Below, in pieces: positions 19,436-30,794 of a stretch of DNA of 56,945 bases. Origin of the DNA: Anaeramoeba ignava (Eukaryota > Metamonada > Anaeramoebidae); NCBI GenBank assembly GCA_028826165.1, contig JAPDFW010000039.1, positions 1-56,945 of the forward strand, given 5' to 3'. The notes beneath the pieces were generated by a model. It worked only from the letters and a program-made list of their open reading frames with translations, ran no database searches and was not told where the DNA came from. Position numbers and translations under genes: made by a program. How positions within the stretch are numbered: position 1 is the stretch's first letter; the number at the start of each line of letters is the position of its first letter.

Positions 19436-20124
19436 TATTTATTTATTTGGCTTTTAAAAATGATTTAGAAACTATTGAATAAATAATTTACAAAACAAAT
19501 GAATTGATTTATTTTCATTTAAGAAGACAAATAACACATAATTTATGTTTATATTTATATTTATATTTATATTTATATTTATATTTATATTTTCAATAAA
19601 TAAAATAAAAAGAAATGATTTTTTATTTATTTATTTATTTATTTAACATTTTTGAAATCAAAATCAAAATCAAAATCAAAATAAAAATCAAAATAAAAAT
19701 CATGTAAACTTTGAATGTAATTAATTAATTTATTTATTATTTATTTATTTATTTATAAATTAAAAATTATTTTAGATTTTAATTAATTAATAAATAAATA
19801 AATAAATAATAAAAGATTGAAGTAAATAAATAATATAAACAAAAAAAAATGAAAATGAAAATAAAAATAAATATAAACTTTCAAAGTAATTGAAATTTAG
19901 ATACAATTCCTTAATTAAAATTATTCTAAATTTAAATAAAAAAAATTGAAAAGAAAAATGGAAAAATGTTTTTGTGGATTTTTAAAAAGTGGAATTCATT
20001 TTTCTTTCTTCTTTCATTTTTCTTTTTTTTTTATATATATAATATATAAATAAATCTATTGAAAATTTGAAAATAAAAATAAAAATAAAAATAAAAATAA
20101 AAATAAAAAATAAAAAATAAAAAA
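19436..20124 (+). repeat. Module F tail, copy 1, with (TATATT)n and A/T tracts
   Basis: Begins GGCTTTTAAAAATGATTTAG and contains AAGAAGACAAATAACACATA (~19521), also found at 24100-24200 after the second minisatellite. It then holds (ATATTT)n, AAAATC and TTTA microsatellites, a diverged relative of repeat G at 19850-19960, and an (AAAAAT)n run up to the GC island. No gene. Confidence 0.75.
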
Positions 20125-20222
20125 GGGGGATGTTCATCTTTGGCAATGTTTTAAGCTTTGAAATTAGCCACCCGCCCAAAGAAAAAGCTGGTGTTAACAT
20201 ACTCACCCGAGTCTACGCCCTT
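20125..20222 (-). ncRNA. Candidate structured RNA ending in an oligo-T run (GC island 1)
   Basis: About 98 bases of near-normal base composition in an A/T desert. On the minus strand the sequence begins GGGCGTAGACTCGGGTGAG and ends GAACATCCCCC followed immediately by TTTTTT, as at a Pol III terminator. Complementary segments could close it: ATGTT with AACAT (20130-20134/20196-20200), GGG with CCC outside that, and CTTTGG with CCAAAG (20138-20143/20176-20181). I could not match it to 5S, U6, SRP, RNase P/MRP or tRNA from their known signatures, and I see no clear A/B box. A short minus-strand frame also crosses it (MLTPAFSLGGWLISKL), so a decayed coding fragment is an alternative. Confidence 0.3.
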
Positions 20223-20348
20223 ATTTATTTCTAATTATTAATTATTAATCAATCCAAATTAAATCAATTTAAAATCAATTTAATAATTAATAATTCTAAT
20301 CAAAATTGAACAATATAAGAACAATAATGAAAAGAAATAAATAAGAAA

Positions 20349-20496
20349 CGCGACATTTGTCGTCTTCGTGTAAAGCCCCAAGTCGTCAACTGAGCCTCCC
20401 CGCCGTAGCGTAGCGGAGAGGCCGAAGGCCGGTGCATTGGGGGAGGTGAAGTTGAAAGACATTGGGGCATTTACTCGAAAAACGACAAAGTACGCG
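20349..20496. ncRNA. Long rod-like hairpin, candidate structured RNA or foldback element (GC island 2)
   Basis: 148 bases able to fold end to end into one imperfect hairpin. Paired segments are CGCG (20349-20352) with CGCG (20493-20496), TTTGTCG with CGACAAA, GTAAAGCCCCAA (20370-20381) with TTGGGGCATTTAC (20462-20474), CAACT with AGTTG (20387-20391/20450-20454) and CCTCCCC with GGGGAGG (20395-20401/20440-20446). The tip contains GGCCTTCGGCC on the minus strand, a C(UUCG)G tetraloop hairpin if transcribed that way. No family is recognised. A 126-bp A/T stretch separates it from GC island 1; both may belong to one minus-strand transcript. A minus-strand frame (MSFNFTSPNAPAFGLSATL) also covers it and is probably incidental. 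Confidence 0.35.
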
Positions 20497-21300
20497 ATAT
20501 GATCCTTTCTTATATTTATATTTATATTTATATTTATATTTATATATTTTATTTCAAGTAAATTTAATATCTAAATCCAAAAATTACTTTATTAACTAAT
20601 TTATTATTTGTAAGTTTATTTTAATTTCCAAAAATAAAATAAATTAATTAATTAATTTTATTCTATTTATAATTAATATTTATTCTAATTTATTTTTATA
20701 TTTATATTTATATTAGATAAAATGTTTATTTTATTTTATTTTATTTTATTTTATTTTATTTTATTCATCTTCATTTCCAAAATAAAAATAATTCCAAAAA
20801 AAATCTAAATTTATATTTATTAATATCTATCATTATTTATAATTATAATTTATCAAAATTAATTAATGGAATTTCTTTTTTCAATTAAATTAGATTAGAT
20901 TAAATTAGATTAGATTTATCTATTATTCTAAATTATTTATCATTTTAAATTACTTTATTTATTTATTTATTTTATTTTTATTTTTAATAAATAAATAAAT
21001 TTTGATTTTGATTTTGGAAAATATCATTAATTGATTAATAAATAATAAAATAAAATAAATCAATAATTTATTTCTAATTCATTTTTTGTTTTTTGTTTTT
21101 GTTTTTGTTTTTGTTTTTGTTTTTTAATAATTTTTATTTTTAAATTTCCAAATTCATTTTTCATTTTTCATTTTTCATTTTTTTTTCTTTTCAAAGAATA
21201 TTTATAAATATAAATATAAATATAAAAATTACCTTTAGAAAATGAAAGGAAACACCAAACACTAAAAAAATATTCAATTCAAATTAATTTAAAAGTAAAT
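20497..21300 (+). repeat. Module D, copy 4 (diverged)
   Basis: After a (TTATAT)n run, AATATCTAAATCCAAAAATT (20569), TTAGATAAAATG (~20712), TTAGATTAGATTAAATTAGA (~20888) and AATGAAAGGAAACACCAAAC (~21241) follow the module D order, closest to copy 3. (TTTTA)n, (TTTTTG)n and (TTTTTCA)n microsatellites are embedded. Confidence 0.75.
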
Positions 21301-23404
21301 TTAGATTATTAATTTATTTATTTATTTATTTACAATTTAAAAATTTAATTTAAATTTTATTTTTATAAATTTAAATTAAATTTAAATTATAAATAATTAA
21401 ATAATTTTTAAATTTAAATTATTTTTTATTTTTTATTATTATTATTATTAAATTTTATTTTTATTTTAATTAAATATAAAATTATTTTTTAAATTATAAA
21501 ATTATTTTTATTTATTTATTTTATTAATTATTTTTAAATTATTTTTATTATTTTTATTTCAATTATAAATAATTAAATAATAAATTTAAATTAAAATATT
21601 TTATTTTATTTTTTATTTTTTTTATTTCAAATTTAAAATTATATTTTATTTTAAATTATTTAAAATAAATTAAATAATAAATTTAAATTAATTATTTATT
21701 TTATTATTAATTTTTATTTATTTTAAATTATAAAACTATTTTTTATTATTTATTTTTATTATTAATTATTTAATTAATTATTTTTATTATTTTTATTTCA
21801 ATTATAAATAATTAAATAATAAATTTAAATTAAATATTTTATTTCTATTATTAATTTTATATTTATTTTAAATTTATAAAATTATATTTTTATTATTTAT
21901 TTTTTTTATTATTAATTATTTAATTAAATATTTTTATTATTTTTATTTCAATTATAAATAATTAAATAATAAATTTAAATTAATTATTTTATTTCTATTA
22001 TTAATTTTATATTTATTTTAAATTATAAAAATTATTTTTATTATTTATTTTTATTATTAATTATTTAATTAAATTATTTTTATTATTTTTATTTCAATTA
22101 TAAATAATTAAATAATAAATTTAAATTAATTATTTTATTTCTATTATTAATTTTATATTTATTTTAAATTATAAAATTATTTTTTATTATTTATTTTTAT
22201 TATTAATTATTTAATTAAATATTTTTATTATTTTTATTTCAATTATAAATAATTAAATAATAAATTTAAATTATTTATTTTATTTCTATTATTAATTTTA
22301 TATTTATTTTAAATTATAAAATTATATTTTTATTATTTATTTTTATTATTAATTATTTAATTTATTATTTTTATTTCAAAAATAATTAAAATAATAAATT
22401 TAAATTAATTATTTATTTTTATTATTAATTTTATTTTATTTTAAAATTTAATTAAATTTATTTTTATTATTTATTTTTATTAATTATTTAATTAAATATT
22501 TATATTATTTTTATTTCAATTAATTCTATTATTAATTTTATATTTATTTTTAAATTATAAAATTATTTTTATTTTTATTTTTATTATTAATTATTTAATT
22601 AAATATTTTTATTATTTTTATTTCAATTATAAATAATTAAATAATAAATTTTAAATTTTTTTATTTTATTTTTATTATTATTTTATTTTTATTTTTAAAT
22701 TATAAAATTATTTTTTATTATTTATTTTTATTATTAATTATTTAATTAAATATTTTTATTATTTTTATTTCAATTATAAATAATTAAATAATAAATTTAA
22801 AATTAATTATTTTATTTCTATTATTTTTTTTATTTATTTTAAATTATAAAATTTTTTTTTTATTTTTTATTTTATTATTAATTATTTAATTAAATATTTT
22901 TATTATTTTTATTTCAATTATAAATAATTAAATAATAAATTTAAATTAATTATTTTATTTCTATTATTAATTTTATATTTATTTCAAATTATAAAATTAT
23001 ATTTTTATTATTTATTTTTATTATTAATTATTTAATTAAATATTTTTATTATTTTTATTTCAATTATAAATAATTAAATAATAAATTTAAATTAATTATT
23101 TTATTTCTATTATTAATTTTATATTTATTTTAAATTATAAAATTATTTTTTATTATTTATTTTTATTATTAATTATTTAATTAATTATTTTTATTATTTT
23201 TATTTCAATTATAAATAATTAAATAATAAATTTAAATTAATTATTTTATTTCTATTATTTAATTTTATATTTATTTTAAATTATAAAATTATTTTTTATT
23301 ATTTTTATTTTTATTATTAATTATTTAATTAAATATTTTTATTATTTTTATTTCAATTATAAATAATTAAATAATAAATATTTTAAATTTAATTTTTTAT
23401 TATT
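21301..23404 (+). repeat. E tandem repeat, array 2
   Basis: About 14 units of the ~143-146 bp E repeat, marked by ATTTCAATTATAAATAATTA and TTATTTCTATTATTAATTTT (for example near 21945, 22095, 22240, 22920, 23060, 23205). Early units are more degraded than the later ones. A/T only, no gene. Confidence 0.88.
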
Positions 23405-23915
23405 TTATTTCTATTATTTTTATTAGGTTAAATAGGTTTTAAATTGAAAATTTTGATTAGTGCTTTTATTTTTTAAAAACAAAAAAACAAAAAATATTCA
23501 CTTTCAAAAACATTTTAATTAATGTAATCTTTATAAAATCAAAAATCAAAAATGAAAAATGAAAAGAATTTATAATTAATTAATTAATTAATTAATTGAT
23601 TCTAAATTAATTAATACAAGATTCAAAAATAATTAACAAAATCTTTTTAATTATTTAAAATATAAAAGAATCAAAAAATAATCAATATTAATATTAATAT
23701 TAATAATATTAAAATCAATTTTTCTTTCAATATCAATAATCAAAACAAAAAAACTATTCATTAACAAAATAAATTTATTAATATTAATTCTAAATTTTTA
23801 ATTTTTAATTTTAGTTATAATTTACATTTATTGAAGGAAATTTCTTATTGTTGTTATTGTTCTTGTTCTTGTTGATAATTTAAAACAAAAATAACGAAAA
23901 ATAAATTGATTGATT
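23405..23915 (+). repeat. Module F, copy 2
   Basis: Close copy of 17456-17990, with the same AAATAGGTTTTAAATTGAAA, GAAGGAAATTTCTTATTGTT and AACAAAAATAACGAAAAATA landmarks and shorter microsatellite runs. Confidence 0.87.
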
Positions 23916-24060
23916 TTCAGATTGATTTTCAGATTTATTTTCAGATTGATTTTCAGATTTATTTTCAGATTTATTTTCAGATTTATTTTCAGATTTATTT
24001 TCAGATTTATTTTCAGATTTATTTTCAGATTTATTTTCAGATTGATTTTCAGATTGATTG
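23916..24060 (+). repeat. 12-bp minisatellite (CAGATTTATTTT)n, short array
   Basis: About 12 copies of the same 12-bp unit as the 1.4-kb array at 17991-19435, in the same flanking context. The tenfold length difference between duplicate loci shows array expansion or contraction. Confidence 0.95.
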
Positions 24061-24389
24061 ATTGATTTAATTTGATTTATTTCTCTCTTTATTTGGATAA
24101 TTTTGCTTTTTAAAAATGATTTAGAAACTATTGAATGTATACTTTACAAACCAAATGAATTGATTTATTTTCATTTAAGAAGACAAATAACACATAATTT
24201 ATATTTATATTTATATTTCTATTTCTATTTATATTTTTCAATAAATAAAATAAAAAGAAATGATTTTTTTATTTATCATTTTTGAAATAAAAATCAAAAT
24301 AAAAACCAAAATCAAAATCAAAACAATGTAAAGTTTGATTATAATTAATTACGATTTATTTATAATTTATGAATGAAAAATTATTTTAG
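24061..24389 (+). repeat. Module F tail, copy 2
   Basis: Matches 19436 onward (AAAAATGATTTAGAAACTAT, AAGAAGACAAATAACACATA, ATAAATAAAATAAAAAGAAA). The GC islands that follow copy 1 are absent here. Confidence 0.8.
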
Positions 24390-25020
24390 ATTTTAATAAT
24401 AAAAAAAAAATGAAAAAAAAATGAAAATAATATCAAGTTGAAGACTGAGTAACGTTTGGTTGCAATTTCTTAACTGAAAGCTATTCTAGATTTGGATAAA
24501 AAATTGAAATGAAAAAAAAAAATGAAAATAATATCAAGTTGAAGACTGAGTAACGTTTGGCTGCAATCTCTTAACTGAAAGTTATTCTAGATTTGGATAA
24601 AAAATTGATATAAATAATGTAAAAAAAAATTGACAAAATGAAAATAATATCAAGTTGAAGACTGAGTAACGTTTGGTTGCAATCTCTTAACTAAAAGTTA
24701 TTCTAGATTTGGATAAAAAATTGAAATGAAAAAAAAATGAAAAAAATTTGTAAAAAATAATGTAAAAAATAATGTAAAAAAAAATTGACAAAAATGAAAA
24801 TAATATCAAGTTGAAGACTAACTAACGTTTGGTTGCAATTTCTTAACTGAAAATTATTCTAGATTTGGATAAAAAATTGAAATGAAAAAAAAAAAATGAA
24901 AATAATATCAAGTTGAAGACTGAGTAACGTTTGGTTGCAATTTCTTAACTAAAAATTATTCTAGATTTGGATAAAAAATTGAAATGGAAAAAAAAATGAA
25001 AAAAAAAATGAAAAAAATTT
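24390..25020 (+). repeat. G tandem repeat, five units
   Basis: Five irregular tandem copies (spacing about 100-156 bp) of a unit containing TATCAAGTTGAAGACTGAGT, AACGTTTGGTTGCAAT and TATTCTAGATTTGGATAAAA, at roughly 24431, 24531, 24648, 24804 and 24907. They are joined by poly-A-rich linkers of variable length. The unit is less A/T-biased than its surroundings, yet has no sustained open frame. Confidence 0.92.
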
Positions 25021-25189
25021 TTTATGATTTTTTTTTCATTTTTTTTTTGTTATTTTTTTATTAATTTTTTAAAAATTTTTTTGTATAAATTTACATTATT
25101 TCATCCTCAGTCAATCGAAAACGACTGTAATTTATTTCTAATTCATTTCATTTTTTTTTCATTTCCAAAATTTAAATTCAAATTTAAAT
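25021..25189 (+). other. Transition from G repeats to satellite
   Basis: T-rich run followed by TCATCCTCAGTCAATCGAAA (25102-25121), which I see nowhere else, then the module D-type ending TTATTTCTAATTCATTTCAT that also precedes other satellite arrays. No gene. Confidence 0.6.
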
Positions 25190-26550
25190 CAATTTATTTA
25201 TATATATTATAAACAAATTTATAACAAAATAATTTATTAATTTAATTTCCAATTTATTTATAATTTATATTCAAAAAATAAAAAAAATCAATTTCTCTCT
25301 ATATATAAAATATATAAATTTATTTTTTAATTTATTTATAATTTAAATTAAAAATAAAAAAAACCAATTTATTTATATATATTATAAACATATTTATAAC
25401 AAAATAATTTATTAATTTAATTTTCAATTTATTTATAATTTATATTCAAAAATAAAAAATCAATTTCTCTCTATATATAAAATATATAAATTTAATTTTT
25501 CAATTTATTTATAATTTAAATTTAAAAATAAAAAAAATCAATTTATTTATATATATTATAAACAAATTTATAACAAAATAATTTATTAATTTAATTTCCA
25601 ATTTATTTATAATTTATATTCAAAAAATAAAAAATCAATTTCTCTCTATATATAAAATATATAAATTTAATTTTCAATTTATTTATAATTTAAATTCAAA
25701 AATAAAAAAATCAATTTATTTATATATATTATAAACAAATTTATAACAAAATAATTTATAAATTTAATTTCCAATTTATTTATAATTTATATTCAAAAAT
25801 AAAAAATCAATTTCTCTCTATATATAAAATATATAAATTTAATTTTCAATTTATTTATAATTTAAATTAAAAATAAAAAAATCAATTTATTTATATATAT
25901 TATAAACAAATTTATAATAAAATAATTAATCAATTTAATTTTCAATTTATTTATAATTTATATTCAAAAAATAAAAAATCAATTTCTCTCTATATATAAA
26001 ATATATAAATTTATTTTTCAATTTATTTATAATTCAAATTCAAAAATAAAAAAAATCAATTTATTTATATATATTATAAACAAATTTATAATAAAATAAT
26101 TTATTAATTTAATTCCCAATTTATTTATAATTTATATTCAAAAAATAAAAAATCAATTTCTCTCTATATATAAAATATATAAATTTAATTTTCAATTTAT
26201 TTATAATTTAAATTAAAAAATAAAAAAAATCAATTTATTTATATATATTATAAACAAATTTATAACAAAATAATTTATTAATTTAATTTTCAATTTATTT
26301 ATAATTTATATTCAAAAAATAAAAAATCAATTTCTCTCTATATATAAAATATATAAATTTAATTTTCAATTTATTTATAATTAAAATTCAAAAATAAAAA
26401 AAATCAATTTATTTATATATATTATAAACAAATTTATAACAAAATAATTAATTAATTTAATTTTCAATTTATTTATAATTTATATTCAAAAAATAAAAAA
26501 TCAATTTCTCTCTATATATAAAATATATAAATTTAATTTTCAATTTATTT
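25190..26550 (+). repeat. 172-bp satellite, array 4 (left of the MULE)
   Basis: About eight units, interrupted in mid-unit at CAATTTATTT by the MULE insertion. Confidence 0.95.
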
Positions 26551-26604
26551 GGCTTGGTTTTGATTCTTGCCAAGTGGCATATTGAGCTTATTGGCTTATC
26601 GAGC
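26551..26604 (+). repeat. Left terminal inverted repeat of the MULE
   Basis: 54 bp, exact reverse complement of 28878-28931. It contains TGCCAAGTGGCA, itself a palindrome, and the GCTTATTGGCTTATCGAGC segment. Confidence 0.97.
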
Positions 26605-26807
26605 TAATAAAACAAAATAAACATATTTTTAAATTGAAATCAAATTGAAAAACTTTATTTTTCTTAATAAAAACCAAAAAACAAAAAGATCTCTCCCCAA
26701 TCACGGATCTTGCGAAAAAAAAAATATTTAAGAAAAAGAAAAAAATTTTTATTTTTCATTCTCATTTTTTTTTTGACTTTTTTTTTTTCAATTTTTTTTC
26801 TTTTTTG

Positions 26808-28624
26808 ATGAATTCGAAACTTATTTTCAATTCAAGAATTTTTCGATTAAAAAGTTTTGTTGAAGAGACAGGGAAGAAGTATTATCGGTGTATGACTCCT
26901 AATTGTGGTGCAACATTGATCAGATTCAACAATCAATACCGTTTAAATCGTCCTCATTCAGAAGAATGTGAAAAGCAAATTCAAGGAAATGAATCATTAT
27001 CCAAAAGATTCTGGGAATTTATTAATCAAATGGCATCTGAATTAGGAAAGACTTCTATGGAGATCTACCAATTAGCTGTTGAAAGAATCAATTCTGAAAT
27101 TGGGGAAGATGATCATTTTGAAATACCACCTGCTCATCATGTTTTGCAGACTATTTCAACAATTAGAAAAGCAAGATTTCCTTTTGAATTAATAAGAATC
27201 CTTTCTGAATCTCCTTATTCACAAACAAAAATGAAAAATTTTGGAGATTCTCCTCTGAAGTATTGATTCAAGACAAAAAAGAAATGGCTGTTTGTTGGTT
27301 TTCAGATAGTGTAGCTAGTTCTTTGTTTCAGGCCAATCAATTATTTATTGATGGCACTTTTTAAGTGCAGCCAAACCCTTTACTCAATTAATTACAATTA
27401 TGTGTTTTGATCATTCAAGTAGAATTTACGTTCCAGCAGTTTATGCAATTTCAACTTCTTCTAAGCAGGACATGTACACATTTATCTTTGAAAACATCTT
27501 TAGATACTTCCTCAATTCCAAATGGAAATTTAAATATGTCACTTGTGACTTTGAAGTTTCTCTTCAGAATGCAATCAAGAAAGTTCTTCCAGAAGCACAG
27601 TTGATAGGTTGTTTTTTTCACTGGAAAAATGCAATAAGGAAAAAGGTGAATAAATTGTGTTCAGAATTAGATGAAAATCAAAAAAAGGAATTAGTTGAAT
27701 CACTAGAGGAATTAACTTATATTCCATTAAATATGATTGAAGAGAAATTGAAGAAAATAAAAGTTCATTTTAAAGGTTGTGAAGAATTTTTTAAATATTT
27801 TCAAAAAATATGGATGAGAAAATATTCACCTCAAATATGGAATATCTCAAGTTTTCCAGATTTAAGCCAAAGAACAAATGGACCATTAGAAGGATATCAT
27901 AAAAGATTAAACAGAAGAATTGGACATGAAAAACCCAAATTGATACAAATGGTTGAATTATTGAAATCTGAAGAAGAATTGATAAGAAAAAAAATTCAAT
28001 TTCAAAGAGAGAACTGGACATCAAGAGAGATTCCAACAGATAATGAAGAAACAACAAAATGGTGGGAGAAAGTTCAGAAATATAGGAAAGAGGATGAAGA
28101 AAAAAAGGATGAATTAAGATTAAGTTCTCAAGTAAGAAAGAAACAAGGAAGGAAAAACAGTCAAGATAAGAAGAAGAGACAATCTTCTCAAATTTTAGAA
28201 GAACAAGAGGAAAATCAAATAATACAAGAAGAAATAGAGAATTATGTCAGTGAATATGAAGAGGAGATTGATCCAAATCAAAATAATGAAAATATTCCAT
28301 TTATTGAAAATCCAATTCTACATAACTCTGAACACTTTATGGATGAAGAAGATAATGATTTGACTAAAATTATTCAGATGGATGAAGGAGGACCAGAAAT
28401 AAAGAAGCCAAAACCAAAAAAGAAAGCTATATAGACATTCTTCTTTTTCTGATTGGAGTTCTGAAGAAGATTTTGATTTATCAGAAGAAAGAGTTTCTGA
28501 ACATGAAAATGGATTCGAAAAAAAAAGACATAAAAACTCTGAAAAAAAATATTGTTGTTCTCAATGTGGAAAACCTGGACACAATAAAGTAACATGTCCT
28601 AAGAATGGAGATAAATGGTTTTAA
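26808..28624 (+). pseudogene. MULE transposase, disrupted by three frameshifts and one stop
   Basis: MULE-family transposase reading as one protein only across frame changes. The first segment (ATG 26808 to ~27240; the TTG before it was not used) has a FLYWCH-like zinc finger: KYYRC-x4-C with a later His and Cys (RPHSEEC). The frame shifts at ~27240. The second segment carries the first catalytic Asp in LFIDGTF (codon at 27350), then an in-frame TAA (27362-27364). A second shift near 27377 leads into the long segment to 28434 with the second Asp in VTCDFE (27547), the C-x2-H motif GCFFHWKN and the Glu in GPLEGYHKRL (27889), so the DDE triad is complete. A third shift at an A run near 28415-28420 leads to an acidic tail and a CCHC zinc knuckle, C-x2-C-x4-H-x4-C (28556-28597), ending at TAA 28622. 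Two of the shifts lie at homopolymers, so read errors could account for some of them. Confidence 0.9.
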
Positions 28625-28877
28625 AGGAATTTCTTCTTTAAATGAATTTTGGCTTTCTGAGCCAAAAAAAATTTTTTTTTTTCTTATTTTTTTCAACTTT
28701 TTTTTGCCAAATGCGAATTTTGACAAAAGGAAATCGTAAATAAAAAAGTTCTTAATTGGCAAATTAGGGATTTTAATTTTTATTGATCAGATTCTAAATC
28801 TTATTGCCAAAATTGGCAAAAATAGGGGGTATTTTTTTTGATCTAATTGAGTTTCAATTATTTTTTTTTTGCTTTTG

Positions 28878-28931
28878 GCTCGATAAGCCAATAAGCTCAA
28901 TATGCCACTTGGCAAGAATCAAAACCAAGCC
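28878..28931 (-). repeat. Right terminal inverted repeat of the MULE
   Basis: Exact 54-bp match in inverse orientation to 26551-26604, followed by the ATTTATTT duplication. Confidence 0.97.
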
Positions 28932-28939
28932 ATTTATTT

Positions 28940-29990
28940 ATAATTTAAATTAAAAAATAAAAAAAATCAATTTATTTATATATATAATAAACAAATTTAT
29001 AATAAAATAATTAATTAATTTAATTTTCAATTTATTTATAATTTATATTCAAAAAATAAAAAAAATCAATTTCTCTCTATATATATAAAATATATAAATT
29101 TAATTTTCAATTTATTTATAATTTAAAATTAAAAATAAAAAAAATCAATTTATTTATATATATTATAAACAAATTTATAACAAAATAATTAATTAATTTA
29201 ATTTCCAATTTATTTATAATTTATATTCAAAAAATAAAAAATCAATTTCTCTCTATATATAAAATATATAAATTTAATTTTCAATTTATTTATAATTTAA
29301 ATTAAAAAATAAAAAAATCAATTTATTTATATATATAATAAACAAATTTATAATAAAATAATTTATTAATTTAATTTCCAATTTATTTATAATTTATATT
29401 CAAAAATAAAAATCAATTTCTCTCTATATATAAAATATATAAATTTAATTTTCAATTTATTTATAATTTAAAATTAAAAATAAAAAAAATCAATTTATTT
29501 ATATATATTATAAACAAATTTATAATAAAATAATTAATTAATTTAATTTCCAATTTATTTATAATTTATATTCAAAAAATAAAAAATCAATTTCTCTCTA
29601 TATATAAAATATATAAATTTAATTTTCAATTTATTTATAATTTAAATTAAAAATAAAAAAAATCAATTTATTTATATATATTATAAACAAATTTATAACA
29701 AAATAATTTATAAATTTAATTTTCAATTTATTTATAATTTATATTCAAAAAATAAAAAATCAATTTCTCTCTATATATAAAATATATAAATTTATTTTTC
29801 AATTTATTTATAATTTAAATTTAAAAATAAAAAAAATCAATTTATTTATATATATTATAAAACAAATTTATAACAAAATAATTTATAAATTTAATTCCCA
29901 ATTTCTTTATAATTTATATTCAAAAAATAAAAAATCAATTTCTCTCTATATATAAAATATATAAATTTAATTTTCAATTTATTTATAATT
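28940..29990 (+). repeat. 172-bp satellite, array 4 (right of the MULE)
   Basis: About six units (TTTCTCTCTATAT near 29070, 29246, 29416, 29590, 29763, 29938) continuing the array in register after the MULE. Confidence 0.95.
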
Positions 29991-30745
29991 TAAAAATTAA
30001 ATTTTAATTTAATAAACAAATTTTAATTTAATTTTAATTTAATTTAATTTGAATTTAATTTAATTTAAATTTAAAAATTTCAATTTAAATTTAATTTAAA
30101 TTTAATTTTTTGAAATTATTTATTTAAATTTGATTTGAATTTGATTTATTTGAATTTGATTTTGAATTTGAATTTGAATTTAATTTAATTTAATTTGAAT
30201 TTAATTTGAATTTGATTTGAATTTAATTTGAATTTAATTTAATTTAATTTCAATTTATATTTTATAAACAATTTAATAAATATTTTTAATTGTAATTTAT
30301 TTTATTTTCATTTTATTTTGTGTGTAAATGAATTTTGAAAAAAATCAAAAAAAATAAAATTAATAAAATAAATAAAAAATAAATTTGGAAATAATAATTG
30401 AATTATTAATAAAATAAAAATATTAGAATTAATTAATTAATTAATTATAAATCAAAATTTATTATTATTAATTATTAAAATAAATAAATTTGAAATGAAA
30501 AATAATAAATAAAAAATGAATATTAATTATATTATATAAATATAATGAATGAATATATAATTAATAAATATATAATAATAAATATCAATTCAAAATATAT
30601 ATAATGTAAAATGTTTAAAAAATAAAAAATAAATTTTTAAAAGTATAAATCAAAATAAATAATATTTTTTTTATCAACTTTATTTCAATTTATATAAATA
30701 TAAATCAAAAAAAAATAAAAAAAAATCAAATTTTATTCTAATTTA
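29991..30745 (+). repeat. GAATTT array plus left half of module M1 (copy 2)
   Basis: GAATTT/AATTTAATTT repeats (30000-30248) lead into M1 from ATATTTTATAAACAATTTAA. The module is interrupted after CAAATTTTATTCTAATTTAT, where the third GC island and its A-rich flank begin. A diverged M1-like right half resumes at about 31490. Confidence 0.85.
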
Positions 30746-30794
30746 TAAAAAAAAAAGAAAAAGAAAAATAAAAATAAAAAGTAAATTAATAAAT

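Larger units (their letters stand above)
26551..28931 (+). mobile_element. Mutator-like (MULE) DNA transposon
   Basis: A 2,381-bp element with perfect 54-bp terminal inverted repeats beginning GGCTTGGTTTTGATTCTTGC, flanked by an 8-bp duplication ATTTATTT (26543-26550 and 28932-28939) and inserted in a satellite unit. Terminal repeats of this length and an 8-9 bp duplication are typical of MULEs, as is the transposase inside. Between the left repeat and the gene are T- and A-rich leader sequences; between the gene and the right repeat (28625-28877) is non-coding sequence with TTGGCAAA motifs. The identical ends suggest a recent insertion, although the gene is disrupted. Confidence 0.95.

Noticed and set aside
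17993-19482. Long + strand open frames of up to 350 codons (FRFI/QIYF repeats).
   Set aside because: They consist only of the 12-bp minisatellite in overlapping frames; there is no start context, domain or non-repeat sequence.
20125-20222. A 5S rRNA gene linked to the rDNA.
   Set aside because: None of the conserved 5S helices or the internal promoter signature could be found in either orientation.
25024-25212. 62-codon frame rich in Phe, and similar frames at 20280, 24103 and 28374-28762.
   Set aside because: They are A/T- or T-rich incidental frames without family features; those at 28374-28762 are antisense to the MULE transposase tail.
26605-26807. An upstream TTG start for the MULE transposase (26805) and for the pogo-like transposase (11049).
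   Set aside because: TTG is not a usual eukaryotic start; an ATG lies three bases downstream in the first case and 120 bases downstream in the second.
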